64,000 nt of DNA from Rosa chinensis (Eukaryota; Streptophyta; Magnoliopsida; Rosales; Rosaceae). The stretch covers positions 56,810,397 through 56,874,396 of the forward strand of contig NC_037088.1 of assembly GCF_002994745.2 (NCBI RefSeq). Reading direction: 5' to 3'. The notes beneath the pieces were generated by a model that was given only the letters and a program-made list of their open reading frames with translations, searched no databases and was not told the origin of the DNA. Shown here piece by piece: positions 33,262 to 47,585 of the stretch (positions are counted from its first letter, which is position 1; each line of letters starts with the position of its first letter). Both the position numbers and the translations under genes were made by a program.

Positions 33262-34328
33262 CAAGAAAACATGTGGTGAAGTAAGTATAGAATTGGAATT
33301 GCATGTTGCATTAATTTAAAGTTGCTTTGTTGTGCTGATTTCGTGCAAATAAGAGCAGCATTTAGAACATTAGATTTACCCTTAAGCTTGGGGCGATTTT
33401 TGCTCTCTATGTTGTTGTTTTTAAATTTGCTTTACTGGGTATATCTCTATTTTGCTAATGGTGGCTATTGACTCATTCTTTTATGTGATCTGGGTTTATA
33501 TATAGTCGTACCTATTGACTAACTTACGCATAAAAGAAAAAAAGAATAGTTGTTTCAATTTTTCATTATGCAAAAGATTGAGGATTTTGGGGTTACATTT
33601 GCTATGAACTGTGAAATTGGAATCTTGATTGTCAATATGAACAATGTTTTAATGAGTGAAACAATGTTTTTCTTTTACTGGTACGGTGGTACCAGTGGCC
33701 GAGCCATAAATTAATTTCAAGTGGGTCACCCAAAAATTGAAACTTAAAATATATCAAATTTTAATAAAAACTAATAAATTAAAATAAAGTTACAGAAATA
33801 TCAATTATTTTTTAAAGACAGTTATATATTTTTTAATTAATTCAATAGTTTTCTTTATGATGGTAACATATTTTATCTTTGATTTTTAAAATTATAAGAA
33901 ATAATTTTACCCAAAAAATATTATAAGAAATAATAGTGTTAATGTTAAAAAAGCAAGAAATTAAAAACAATACTTAGTCTAATGCTGCAAAAGGTCTCGA
34001 ACATGAGACCTGTAGTTGCATAAGTAGCGGAAAAATAAGGCGGTGCCACTACACCAAATTGGCATTCATTTGATGGATACTCAAACACTACTTATTCAGT
34101 AATCCGTAGAGAAATTAAAAACAAAAAACCAGTGGGGCACGAGATCCACGAGTCCCAACGTGGCTTTGCCCCTGTATAATACAATATGCTCTTTATGTCC
34201 TATTAAGGTACCAAAGTTATTCGCATGTAAATATTTGTGGTCCAATAGTACCACGTGTCATCAATGTTGGTATTACCTTTTGTGACACTAAATCAGAGTT
34301 GAGAAAAGAAGGCAAAAAAAAAAAAAAA
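33262..34328. other. Intergenic, no gene seen
   Basis: AT-rich sequence with a poly-A run at about 34314-34328 that abuts the next MULE. No gene is recognised. Confidence 0.4.
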
Positions 34329-36063
34329 GGCTAAATAATGTTTACTGATTGAACTTTCCCGGAAAAACAATTCAGTCCATCGCCTTTTAATTTGACACGT
34401 TTACTCCTTGTTCTTTCAATTTTACACCCAATAGGTCCATTCCGTCACTCTCCATCCAAATCCTCTGTTAACTCCACATTTTTAATGATAAAATTACTAT
34501 AATACCCCTGACTTTCTCATTCTTTAATTTTTTTAAATTGTTTTTATTCTATCTTTTTTTCTTCTGTTCGACATCAGACCAGTATCTACCATATTGAACC
34601 CCAGACCTAACATTACTAATCCTTCTTCCAGCCATGGCATCACTAAATCACTCTCAGCCAAGCAGGAAATCCACTCCTAATTCGACCCAAAAATCAACCC
34701 CCTTATCACCCTGTAATACCCAGTATCAGACTATCAGTCTTCGATCAAAACTCATTGAAATCCCACAAGACCAACCTCTCTGCATTTCAAGCCATGTCCC
34801 CCTTTGGTGTTACACTTCACCTCCAAAACACACCCTTTTCACTCTCCCCCTTACTCTTAACCCAAATTCCCTATTCCCTATTCCCTATTCCCATTCCCAT
34901 TCTCAACTACCAAATCCTCCCATAGCTCCTCCCCATTCCTCCTCTTAACCAGTTTCGGCTCCCCAACTTCCAGGAACCAGTGAATTCACCGAATCCTTCC
35001 TTGTGCCAACATGAACTTCAAATCATCCTATGATCAATACGCATACTCAGGTAATTGAATACCAACTATACAACTATACATATACACAATATCATCCAAA
35101 GCCTCCAAGGAAGAACCTAATTAACTAACCTTGATGCCAAACAACATCAGAACAGATGAAGTTGTCCCTTGATGAAGAACACAGTAGCTGGGAAAAATTC
35201 TCCCTTTGCTCACGTCTCCACAAATTCACCAATCTTGTAACTGAAATGCAGTCATCATCGTAGAAATCAGAATTCGAGTTAGAATTGGCCGAATAAGAGA
35301 CAAAACCACCACTGAACATAGTGGCCACAACTGTGGCCGTGTGCACCCAATATGCAATTTCTCCAAAATATAATTGACTTCAAAAATTCATTATAGCCCG
35401 ACATAGAGTACGATGAGAGGATTGTTTTCATAACTCATGCATCCAAAACCGCCATCGGAGTCGCCGGAAAAGGCATTTGAAAACCGAGAGCTTCTCTCAT
35501 TTGATTTAACTCCTTCTTTCGTCCTTCGGAGAAACCAAATTCAGTAAGCTGTAGGAGGCCGAGGACTTGGCTATAGCCACGAGGTAGTTGATCGTGACGT
35601 GGGTTAGGGTTTCGAGGGAGGAGATCTGGGCGACGGCGGTTCTGGATATAGCCGTGGTCCGTGGAGAACTCCGATAGGGTTGGGTTTTCCGGTGTGGGAA
35701 TTATGACTTGTTTTGGGTTTTTGCACTGCTGAGATTTTGATTTTGGAGGCATGATGGTGGTGGAAGAGAGGGTTTGGAGAAGATAGATCAGGGTTCTTGT
35801 GATGAAGAGGCAATCTGGTCTGATGTCGAACATAATAAAAAAAGAGAGAATCAATTAAAAAAATTAAAGAATGAGAAAGTCAGGGGTATTATAGTAATTT
35901 TATCCTTAAAAATGTGGAGTTAACGGAGGATTTGGATGGAGAGTGACGGAATGGACCTATTGAGTGTAAAATTGAAAGAACAACGAGTAAACGTGTCAAA
36001 TTAAAAGGCGAGGGACTGAACTGTTTTTTCCGTGAAAGTTCATGGAGTAAACAGTATTTAGCC
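34329..36063. mobile_element. Mutator-like element (MULE) 4
   Basis: The ends GGCTAAATAATGTTTACT and AGTAAACAGTATTTAGCC open inverted repeats of more than 200 bp, including AAAATTACTATAATACCCCTGA / TCAGGGGTATTATAGTAATTTT. The flanks are A-rich (AAAAAAAAA left, TAAAAAAGA right), so the 9-bp duplication is not decisive. No transposase is present. Two reverse-strand frames inside (35435-35854 ending LTEFGFSEGRKKELNQM, and 35125-35346) look protein-like and may be captured exons, but I do not recognise the source. Confidence 0.82.
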
Positions 36064-36289
36064 TAAAAAAGAAGAAGAAGAAGACACAATTGGACAAGTC
36101 AACATCAACATAATTCCATATTGGTCAATAAAATTGTCTCGAATTCGAACAGGTGGTAGTCCGAAACTATTTTATAATTTTCTTTAAATTAAGTTTATTG
36201 AGAAATTTCGATCTTTTGACTCATGTTCTTCTCAAAACTTTTCAAAACAAACCTTGAAATTAAATAACTCTTTTATTTTCGGTACTTTA

Positions 36290-37445
36290 AGTTAACGGGA
36301 ATATGAAAAAAGCTCCGAAACCTGCGCCTCATGTTGCCTCAACTCTATTTCCTCCTTCGTCCGGCGGCACGTCCTAGCGACTTCGTCGTCGGACTGGACA
36401 CGTTTGTCAGGACCCTCTTGGCTGCTCTTTTTGGTATGTAGTGGGAATTTTTGGCCTGAAATTTGTTTAAAAATGGGGAAGAAAATCTTTTCGACGGAGC
36501 GTGTGTGTTTTCGGGATTGATTGCGGCGGGATCTTTGGTGGAAAAAGGATGCGAAGGGTCGGATCACACCTGTTAGCATCGTCGGGGCTCGAGGTTTGGG
36601 TATTTGGCTCATAGGGTTGAGGCGGAGATCGGAGATCGATCTAAGCTTGGTTGTTTGCAGGTGGGATCAAGGATCGTCTTGGTTGGGAATGATTGCAGGT
36701 GGTACCGGAGATCGATCTTCTTTGTGTGGATCGGTGGTTGGCAGGTTGGGACTGGAGATCGTTCTGGTCCAGCATGTGGCAAAACGGGAGCAGCTCAGAT
36801 TAGGCAGATGGCTTGGGCTTGACGGTGTTGCAGCAATGGTGGGGAGGTCTCGACGGTGGTTGTGGTTCTGTTTGGATGGTGGTGCGACGTTAGGGGTGAG
36901 ACAATAACGTTCATGGGCCAGTCATGGTCTTCTCCAAATCTTAAACGACTATTAGGCTTGGGTTCAGAAATTGGGCCCAATTTGGGCAGCTACGTTTTTA
37001 GCTTTCATTTACTTTGCTTTGTTAGTTGTTACTTATTTACTGTTTTCAATAAGAAGAGGTGGGAGTTGTCCCGATATGGGCACCTTGCGTGTCTTGATTG
37101 TCCTAGTTAGGCAACGAGTTCCTTGCTTTGTCAAATGGTCGCAACCTTCTAGTGGCAGGATGAAACAGAGTGTCGCTGGATTAAATTCCATGTGGCAACA
37201 TAGTAGGAAAGCTTTGCTATTTGTTATGGTGCTTCTCCTTTGTAGAGTTATCTTTCCATTATGTCACCGCTTTGTCAAAGCAAATAGAGTTGCTAGATGT
37301 GCACTCTTTGCTAATTTGTGCATGTTAGAATACATTACATTTTGTAACATGAGGTTTAGGCCCTATGTCTCCCCTTGTATTCTATGGTTTCATTAATCAA
37401 GGCTTGAGGGCAGCCGTACCGGCCCTCTTGTCAAAAAAAAAAAAA
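36290..37445 (+). mobile_element. LINE-type retrotransposon 3' end
   Basis: The stretch ends with the words GGGCAGCCGTACCGGCCCTC followed by TTGTC and an A-tail (about 37434-37445). A 3' UTR of the form ATTCTATGGTTTCATTAATCAAGG is typical of plant L1-like elements. No reverse transcriptase is left. The frames at 36521-36907 and 36971-37396 are likely non-coding element sequence. The 5' limit is uncertain. Confidence 0.5.
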
Positions 37446-37761
37446 AGAGTTCACGGAAATAAGAGATTAGATGAATCTAACAGAAAAATGAAATTAGAGT
37501 CAAGACTCAAGAGGGAAACAAGAAAAAGAGAAAAAGAAAAAATACCTCCATATTATTTCTCACATTTATAATTTTTTATTAAATCATATATTTTAAAGGG
37601 TGTGCTGGCCCAATTCCGGACCGTAACTTTTCTGGATCCCCTTGATCGGTTTGCAATTCACATCTCACAGCAATAAAGGTCTTCCCTCTCTCACTCTCCA
37701 AATCTCACACAGTCACCCAAACCTTGACCCCCTTATATGCTCGCCGTAATCGCCGCCTGAA

Positions 37762-40700
37762 ATGGAGCCCGACGGCGCAGCGCCGATGCAGGTCGAGTCC
37801 GCGGCGGACAAAAGCCCTAACTCGGAGCTCCCTCCCAAATCCAGAGAAGAAGGCGAGCTATCTTCGGATGATAATGACGTAAGATTATTACTCTCCCCAA
37901 ACCCTAGCCCCATCTGCAACTTGTGTGTTGATTTTTGGTTCTTGATTATCTGTTTGAGCTTGTTGTTTCGGTGCATGAGTATTGTGTATAGATTTGGGGA
38001 AATTCTGGAAATTAGAATCGGATTTTTGATGTTAGATTGTTTCAGTTCCTGGATATTGGAGTTTACTTTAGTTTGGGTAACTTATAGGATTAGATTGAGT
38101 AAGAGTGTTGAAATTAGTCTCTGTGTACATGAAATTGTGGTTGCACGGTTTTGAGTTTTAATTTATCCGTTACGCTACCGGAAAGCTCTGGATTCAATGA
38201 GGGTTTATGGTTAGAACTTAGAAGTTATGTTGGAATGAGTGATAATATAGAGGTATTGGTTGGTAAGATCATAAGGTTCTTCACCAGATTGACTCTGCTT
38301 CCGAGCTTCTTTATTAAAACGGTTCTTACCTGATAATGCCTTTCTACCATTTCTATTTTGCTAATGATTGTGTGTTGTGATTATAGTCAGTTAAGGAAGA
38401 TCCATAATTGTCATTAATGGGTGCTCTTTATCCACAGGAAAATCCTGTTCTCTCGGTTGCACGTTCCACTAGTACTACAGGGCCCATGCTGGTTCCACCA
38501 GTGAACAAATTCACCCATGGGAATCAAGCGGGTAAGTCTTGCTTTTCATCACAGGGAAAGATTTCTATTTTGTTTTGTTTGAAAGATTAAGATGGAATAT
38601 TTCATATATATCATCTTGTCGAGCTCCCACTCCTGCCAAATTGGCAATACATCTGAGGCTGATAGTTCCCAAAATAATTTTTTTTGACAAATTTTAAGTT
38701 GGTCTTAGGCATGTGGGTGAAATGAAAATGTGCAGATGTGAACAAATCATGTATGTAGCAGACTAGTGTACTTATTGGTGACTTCCTTTTGTCGCATTAA
38801 ATTTCATGGTCCCTCATGATTCAGCATCGCGTACTAGATTGTCTGATGGACTTATGTTTATCTCACAGGGAAGGCTGTATCTCCTGCAAGCTCTGCTGAT
38901 ATTCAGTGCCAAACCTCCAAGCAATCTACTTCCCAGAAGAGCAATGATGCAAACAGAGTACCCTTAAAACCTGCTACACCTGGATGGCGTCCTCCACGTG
39001 CCCACTCGGGGCCCAACAATAATCTTGTGATAAGCTTCTCAGATGATGACAGTCAGAGTGATTCTGAAGAAAAAGAGCGTGGGAAACTAAAAGCTTTACA
39101 AACTAAAAGTAATATGGCTCGAGGGAATGCTAATGGAAAACCACCCATTTCTTCACTTGCAAAACCAAACAAGTTGGGACAGCCTGCCAGAAATGTGAAC
39201 AAAGTAATGCCCAAAAAGTTGTCTATGAATCGCACATTTATGACATCAATGGCGAATATCCGTGGAGTGAATTCTAGAGATTCTGTGCCTTCATCAGTTG
39301 AGCAAGGATCTCGAGCTGGAAATTTCAATTCCATGAACAAAAATATAGTGAACAGAGAGCGTGGATATGAACTTCAAGACTTGCGACAGCAGATTGCACT
39401 GAAGGAGACTGAACTGAAGCTCAAGGAAAGTGAACTGAAGCTTAAGTCTGCCCAGCGAACTAAGGAATCAGTTACATGCAAGGATGAGAATGCTAAGGGC
39501 CTGCACAGAGATGGACCTGGTAAGTACAGTACAGGATATTCTGATGGTATGCAGACAGAACCAAAAGAGCCAGATAAAAAGCGTATAAAAGTCAGCGGTG
39601 CTTTTTCGACTCGGCTAACTACAATAAGCCCACAAGAATTACCTGTTGCAAAACCTTTATTACCGTCAAAAACCCCAGCAATGGAGGACGATACTCAATT
39701 GAACACCAGTAAGATTGATCATCTCCAAAAAGAAAATCAAGTGCGTCCAACAGAGTCGAGCATTGTAAAATGGCAAGATCCTAATGATAAAAATGTTGCT
39801 GGAATGTTGGGTAATATACATACTGGACTGAAAGAAGGTCAGTAACTTGCTTTCCCTCTATGCACTTAGCCTGGTTAACACTTTCGAGATGCTGCATCAA
39901 TAAGAGCGGTTTTTGATATGCAGGTGCTGGCATCAATGCTAAATATATCCAGTCCGATGGGAGGGGTAAGCAGATGGATTCTGTTAACCAGGCTAAATCA
40001 CTGGCAAATATGACGTGCATTGATTTTCCAAATAACTTGGTAAGTGAATATGTCAATTACTACAGTATTGCAGTGTATTAGCTTACTATAACTGTATTGT
40101 AGGTTGACCTATTGTATCCCCTCTTCAGCCTGGCCTAGTAATATATCCATAATTGACAGTGTGCTTTTAGCTAAACTATTACAGTCATATTGGATCCTTA
40201 TACTTCAAATTAATTTAAATGTCATAGAGGTTCAATAAACTTATAGAATAGTATGAAAGAGTTTCCATAATGGTTGAATTAAGCTTGCAGAAAACACTGA
40301 GTTTACCAGGGAATAGCTATCATCGCCTTATGTAAATAGGTTTTGCCTCGACTTCCATCCACACTTGTCATGCATATCATATTGTATAATCTTAATTCAT
40401 CCTGAATGATTTTAACATCAATTTGCCTCGGGTTTAAATATGGGAGACCTGACTTATGTATATTGTGAACTTTTCTAGTCAGTGTATTTAATTATAAGTT
40501 TTCATTGTTGTTTGTTAATACAGAATAGTGTGGAGTTGAATCATACAAATACTAACACAAACACAAATAGCGGCCATCCAGAACCTGGATCCTTCTTCAA
40601 CAATCCAACATCAGGAAAGAATTTAATGGGAAGTGGTGACCATCAGGAAACCATATCCATTGACAAGAGACTTGAACCCTCATTCTACAGTAAATGTCAG

Positions 40701-43700
40701 GTTTGTTTCTGGTCACTAAGTTTTCATGTGAGGTCCCTTCTTCTGTCCGATTGTATTAATTCCCTCTATCTGTTATTTGTTAACTATGTTAATACTTATT
40801 CTTTCTATTTTCCTTCTAGGCACTCCTAAACAACACAAACCTCTCGAACTGTTTTGGTAATGCAAACGTTACAGGAGATGACAACATGAAGATGCAGTCA
40901 TTGGTTCAAATGGAGGAAATGCTAGACAAGAATCTGGAGGATGCACAAGAGCATAGGCGAAGGTGTGAAATTGAAGAACAAAATGCTCTTAAAGCTTATC
41001 GTAAAGCGCAGAGGGCTCTTCTTGAGGCGAATGCTAGGTGTGATGTTCTTTATCGGAAAAGGGAACTATATTCTGCTGACTTCCGTGCTTACATTATTAA
41101 CAATCCCAGTTTGTTATGTTCCTCAAGGCAGAATGAACAAGCTGGACTTGGGTTGGATCACCCTAATAACTTGTCTGAAAATGTGAATTTGATACCCACG
41201 TCAAGCCATCAGATGCTGCCGGACCAGAATGACTGCAATCTAGCGGTTATTGATTCCAACATCCAATGTGTTAACAGCTCTCAGATCCCGAATCCCTACC
41301 AGCATTTGAGTGGAGAAAACATTGGCTCAGAACCATGCAGTGAACCTGACGCTAGTACATCTGAGCCAGTGCCTCTTCTGGGCAATACTGGCACAGATGG
41401 AGTTTGCTCTCCATCCAATGAACCAAATGGTTCAGCAAATGAAGATGATGATACATTTTCATTCGAAAATGAATCTGTTCAACCCAATGGTGAATGCCAT
41501 CTTGTAGACAAACAAAAGGAGACAGATAATGAATCAAATAGGATAATGTCTATTGACCCCAACGAGGAATCTTTACTTCTCGAAAAAGCTTTGAGGTCTA
41601 CACTATTTGCAAAGCTAGGAACAAAAAATGTGTTGAAGAACAGTGTTGTATGTAATGGCACAGGGATTGCAGTGGAACGAGAGGCTGAAAATGATGCGAG
41701 AAGTGAAGAACCACAAAAAGTAAACGGCAGTTCTCCCGTCTCAGAGGTGGAGAAAAATCAACAATCTGATATTGAGGGTAATCTCATTTTGGGCTCATAT
41801 TCTCTTTTAAAAGCACAAAAAAAGGTCCATTTTTCAATTATTAGACTTCTTGTGCATACCAAAGTGTTAATCTGAGTTTAACATGTTGGTCAGTGCCCCA
41901 TGCTTTAAATTTTTTTGAACTAAAGGGTGAATGTGTTGATGAAGGGCATGCAGAAGTGGTGATGAAGTTACATTTGAGACAATATATGATTTTTTATTGC
42001 TCATCACGAGGTCTTTTTTTATCATGCTGTTATTCAGGTTTTGATATTTGTCTTTACCTTGTAGGCGTTGATGTGCATGAAAAAAGTTTCACTGAGGCTC
42101 CTCTTGAGATCCAGAGAAAGCATTCCATCGAACATTTGTCTTTGAATTCTCATTCCAGTGGATATTTTGAGGACAGATGTTCCTTTGGAGGTGACCACTC
42201 ATTGACTTCTATGATCTTTTCGCCTTCCTACATCTTGAGTAGTGCTTTTGGGTATATGAAGGTTATAGACCCAAACAATGTGATGGAACATCAGGACAGA
42301 AGTCAACAGAGTGGAACTCGTGATACTAATATTGAAGAAGGTGCTTGTATAAACTCTGGTAAAGTGCAGTTTAGCAGTACCATGGTAGACACAACGAAAA
42401 AGGCTCTGGTGAAATTATGTGATAGAGAAGATGGCTCTTATACCACTGGTCCTGCTGTTGATCCCTTTTGGCCACTTTGCATGTATGAGCTACGAGGAAA
42501 ATGCAACAATGATGAGTGTCCTTGGCAGCATGTTAAGGACTACTCTACCACCGATATGTCTCCACATCAGCATGATCATTCTGAAATTGCTGGTATGTCT
42601 AATCCCTTCATGAAATTTTGACTAGCATGTTGTTTTTTGCATTCTTGAAAAGTTTTTTTTTCCTGCAGGTTGTCAGGTTGGACAAACGTTTTGCAAAGAA
42701 AAGTGTGATGGTTCAGCAAAAGTTCCCTGGCGTCACAATTGTATGACTTTACCAACTTACCTTGTTGGCTTAAGTACTCTAAAAGCTGATCTGCATTCAT
42801 ATGATTCTGTTCTAGCACGGAGAAATGGTGAATGCTGGAAGAAGTGTTTCAGCCTTTTCTTAGCATTGTCAAAGTCGTTTCAAAAAGATTTTCCTACAGA
42901 TGGACCGGTCTCGCATGGAAATGACGGCCGCATTGAGGTCCCTGTGAGTTGGAACAGACAGTCATCGTATTTCCAGAGTAGAAATAGCGGAGTGGTTTGT
43001 TTATTGATTTCCTCTTTTCACTCATTCATTTGCCTTATCTTGCATGCTTGTATTGTTCCTATACTTAGTGTGTTGCATTATCTAGTGCTGTGAAATATTT
43101 TGTAGTTTCTAAACTTCTATGTTCCCTGTATACCAAGCTTCTAAACTTCTATGTGTCTTTTCAATCCCACCCTCTTCCCTCCTCCTTTTTTCTTTTCTAT
43201 CTGGCTTGCGTATCAATCATAAATAATCTGCAATCTGTAATGCTCTTCAACTGTATTGCTGTTTCAATAGTCCATCACCCTGTTTTGTACTAACTTTCCT
43301 TCTCACAATTTGATTACTTAGAATCAACCGGATCAAGCTTTGGCTGACAATGAGCAATACCTGGAAAAGGCTCTTTTAATTTTCAGTCAGGAGGTCAATG
43401 CACTTGAGGGTATGAAAAAGGTAACAAATGCTCGTGTGACCACAATTTTTTAGTTCTGATCAGAGACTTTAGTATTATCTTATATTTCTTACCTTTGCAG
43501 GCTCTTCCTGTATTGGCACGTGCTCTTGAGGCTGATCCAACATCCGTAGTTCTCTGGGTCTTTTATCTACTTATTTACTATAGCAATATGAAGTCAGTAG
43601 GGAAGGATGACATGTTCTCTTGTGCGGTATGCTATTACATAATTCCTACTCTTGCAATCTTTTTTTCTTTTCTTTTTTTGAAGCACGAATACTTGGGGCA

Positions 43701-46111
43701 GTTACACATGTGGATACATCCCTATAGACATTTTTGGCATTTAGGAGTTGGTGATACTCATTGATAGCTGGAACACGCAAGCTATGCTTATCTTCATTTA
43801 CTTTATCCCTTTTAAAATGTTATACTTTAATTTTTGTGAGCTTAGGTTTAACCCCCTGGCCTCCTGTATGGATATTTTGATTCTTAGTTGCACTACTCTT
43901 CACATTGCGTTCATTAAACAATTGTTTTTATATCTTTCCATCCAAGACCAAGCAATCTGATTGATATGCTGTAGTGTTTTTGGGGTGCATATTAATTTCT
44001 GATAGCCTGGGGCATACACATCATGCAGCCAGATGATGTGTATGTAAGGAAAACATATACCTATACTATATTTCTTACCTAGGTAGTAAGACCCCCCTTC
44101 TCTGAATTATATTCCATTGAACAGTCTATAACATGATTTATGCAATTTTTGGCTTGATTATCTCTCGAAATAAGTTTCATCCTACAAGCTTTTCTCTTCC
44201 ATTTTTGAGGTTTTCTCCCCCTTTTTCCCACTCTTGTGTTAGTTATCTACTATTCTAGTCTTTTTCAACATGCTGTTTCTTTGTGCATTCTAGATATGAA
44301 ATTTGAAACTTTTGTCTGGAAACACTTCTCCTCTTCTTCCTCAGGTCAACTACAATGATCAATCTTATGAACTTTGGATTATGTTCATCAACAGTCGGGT
44401 GCGGCTAAGTGACCGATTGGTTACCTACGATCTTGCCCTCTCAGCACTGTGCCGCCATGCTTCTTCTGCCAAAGATAAAGTGCATGCTAGTGCTTGTATC
44501 TTAGACTTAGTTTTGCAAATGGTGGACTGTCTATGCATGTCTGGGAATGTTGAGAGGGCCATTCAGAAAATTTGTGGACTCTTCTCTGCTGCCACAAATA
44601 TTTATGACCCCGATTCTCCATTGCTTACTGATATGCCCAAATGCCTAACAAGTCATGACAAATGTATTTTGGGGGTGTGTTGTGTTTACTTGGTTATCTA
44701 TAGGAAACTTCCTGATGCTGTAGTACTGCAGTTTGAATGTCAGAAAGAACTGTTTGCAATAGAATGGCCTTCTATTGAATTAACAGATAATGAAAAGCAG
44801 AGGGCTGTCAAACTGATGGAAGCAGTAGAAGATTCTGTATGTCAATCGCTGGATAAAGGTGATTTTAATCTCAGTTTGGCACATTTTTTTGCTCTGAGCC
44901 ACTTAAGGTGCATGGCAGCTATTGACAGCTTAGAAAGGTGTAGTAATCTTCTGGGTAAATATCTTAAAATGTTCCCGTCCTGCTTAGAGCTTGTTCTAAT
45001 ATCGGCAAGGGCCCAAAAACATGCTCCTGGTGATTCGCTTTTTGACGGATTTGAGGAAGCCCTAAATAATTGGCCAAAAGAAGTCCCGGGAATTCAATGC
45101 ATCTGGAATCAGTATGTTGTATATGCCTTTCAGAAAGGACAATTTGATTTTGGTAAAGAACTTATAGGCCGTTGGTTTCATTCTTTTTGGCAAGTTCATT
45201 GTATTCGAAATGGTACATTAGATGACATGGAGTGTGATAACTCAGATGGCTCACTAGGATTGGCTTCGGATTCATTTCTGCAGACACTTAATACTGATTC
45301 TAAGCAGATGGACGTAATGTTTGGATATCTTAATCTCTCGCTGTATAAGTTAATCCAAAATGATCAGATAGAAGCTCGCTTAGCCCTCGAGAGGGCATTG
45401 AAGGCTGCTGTGCCAGAATATTCAAAGCATTGCATGAGGGAGCATGCATTATTTATGCTAAGTGAGGAATCAGGATTTAAGGAGAATGGTTGTCCTAGTG
45501 TCATGGAGAAGATTTTGAAACGTTACATAGGTGATGCCGAAGTTTTCCGTTCATCTGAGCCATTATCTAGGCAGTTTATTGCCAACATCAAGAAGCCAAG
45601 AGTACGACAGCTGGTTAGTAACGCATTCAGTCCATTCTCATCTGATTTTGCTCTTGTAAATTCAGTTCTTGAAGTGTTGTATGGACCTTCTCTTTTACCG
45701 AAAAAGACTGGTAAGACAAAATGTCTGGTGGATTTTGTTGAAGCTATCTTGGATATAACTCCATCCAACTATCAGTTAGCTATTTCTGTCTGTAAGCTGT
45801 TAATTACTGGCAACAATGTGACTGATATTACTTCAGTCAGTGTTTTGTTCTGGGCTAGCTCAAACTTGGTCAGTGCAATCTTTCGTGCAGTCCCAATTCC
45901 GCCAGAGTATGTATGGGTAGAAGCTGCAGACATATTGGGCAATATGGTGAATGTTGAGGTTATTTCTGAGAGGTTTTATAAGAGAGCTTTATCTGTATAT
46001 CCTTTCTCTGTCAAGTTGTGGAAATCGTATTACATGCTTTCTATGATGACTACAGGGAATATGAACACTGTTGTGGAAACAGCAAAGGAAAAAGGTATAG
46101 AACTTGATTAA
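37762..46111 (+). CDS. ZFC3H1-type zinc finger protein, eleven exons
   Basis: Exons: 37762-37878, 38438-38531, 38869-39837, 39924-40039, 40524-40700, 40820-41777, 42065-42592, 42669-42994, 43322-43420, 43501-43626, 44345-46111. All junctions are GT-AG and keep frame, giving 1,758 residues. The start MEPDGAAPMQVES and the acidic REEGELSSDDND lead into low-complexity sequence. Coiled-coil stretches follow in exon 3 (ELQDLRQQIALKETELKLKE) and exon 6 (EMLDKNLEDAQEHRRRCEIE). A single zinc-finger motif, PLCMYELRGKCNNDECPWQH, lies at about residue 949 with Cys-Cys-Cys-His spacing C-x7-C-x4-C-x3-H, the zf-C3H1 signature. The last exons form HAT/TPR-like helical repeats. In animals ZFC3H1 links nuclear poly(A) RNA to the exosome helicase MTR4. 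The plant protein (At2g39580 type) is the likely counterpart. The product is nuclear by inference. Confidence 0.9.
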
Positions 46112-47585
46112 AGGTTCTTTCTCTGCATTTCTAAAGCTTTTGGGGCCACGTTTTTGAGTATATGTGGCGTGTGGAGGCTTGATCTTGTATATGATACAGT
46201 GGTAAATTGGAAAGTCGGCAGAGTTGATTTTCTGATGCAATTTTGCTAACAGAAGGTTAAATGTGAAATTAGGAACTACAGAAGCTTGTACATGATAGGA
46301 GCGCAATCAAAGAGATTAAGGGTTCAGCAACTTCGCTACACTTTCTGAAATTTGATAGAGACAAAGGAATCTCTGCACATGAGGTGCAGTGTCTATTTTG
46401 TGGTGAACTTACTTTGCTTGCTTTATATTTCATGTTGTCTTCCTTCTTCTTAGTAACTTCACACAATCTGTTGATTTATTGTAGCTGCCAGATTGTTGTA
46501 CATGAATCACAGAAATGAAATGGGAATGTGTTTAGTTTTTGAATTTCTGTTGCCCACCAATTTTTAACTTTTTATGCAATTTTTATATACATTTCACTGA
46601 TCGAACCCTGTAGAAGTTGGGTGTAAGTTGAGGTAGTTCTGCATGTATCCTGGTCTCATGACCCTCCTTGTCTTCTCCTTGGTCATTGTACATTACAAAC
46701 AGCCACTCTAATAATCGACTTGGAAGCACTTCTCCTGGAAGTATGGTCAGGTGAAGCATTGGAGTTTTTCTAAAGCGTGGGATTAGATGTTCATCGCCTC
46801 TCAGGTTTTCTGGCAATCTGAACCTCCTGGTGCAGTCTTCATGACTCATGATACTCACGTTGTCTGTCTTCTCTACTGGGCTCTTCTAACATAAACAGAA
46901 GCACTATAATAAAAATATGCAAACAGTCTTAACATGTCAGCACAATAATCTGAACTAATGGCTGATATTTTTCCTCGGTGATCTCACCTCTTTGGGGCTT
47001 TGTGCATAAAATCCCTCTCCCATTTTAAAGGCAAGGGTTTTGTGGTTTGGAGTGTTAAAGAATCGACTCTTTGACAATAAAATCACAACTTAAAAATGTA
47101 ATGTTAATTGTTAAAGACAATTTAATGAAATTTCATGATGCTGACGTTATTTGATTCAAACATTGTTCAGTTCAACAAATTAAATTAGTTTAACACGAAA
47201 ATTTAAATATGTGCTTAATGCGACTTCATTAGAATGAACAATTAAAACCACTAGAATACTAAGTTATTAACATTCTTTCAACTAATTTTCATTCAGGTAC
47301 CAATTACTTAATGATCTTGCTTAACTACAACTATACAAGTCCTCGCTATTAAACTCGGCATTGTTTATTTCCCATTTCCCACAAAAAAGCCAGGAAAAGA
47401 AAAAGCGATGAAGGTTAAAAAAAAAAAAAAAAATCGGCAGCGACATGTCGTTCAATACCACACCATAGAGTAGAGACATCATCTTCTCTTCTCTGTGGAA
47501 ACCATTTTTGCTTGGGGCTTAAACCCTCGCTGCAAAACCCTAACCCCAGTCGGTGTACGACTAGCTAGGGCACAGATTTAGCGCC
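46112..47585. other. Spacer between the ZFC3H1-type gene and ELP1
   Basis: The first several hundred bases are probably 3' UTR of the gene to the left. A reverse-strand frame at 46583-46858 (ending HLTILPGEVLPSRLLEWLF, among others) has protein-like composition but no recognised family, and it may be a gene fragment. The last about 130 bp are the ELP1 5' UTR, preceded by a 15-A run near 47420. Confidence 0.35.

Noticed and set aside
41893..42064. Extra coding exon upstream of 42065
   Set aside because: The frame is open but lies between a good donor at 41778 and a good acceptor before 42065, has no start codon and has T-rich intron composition.
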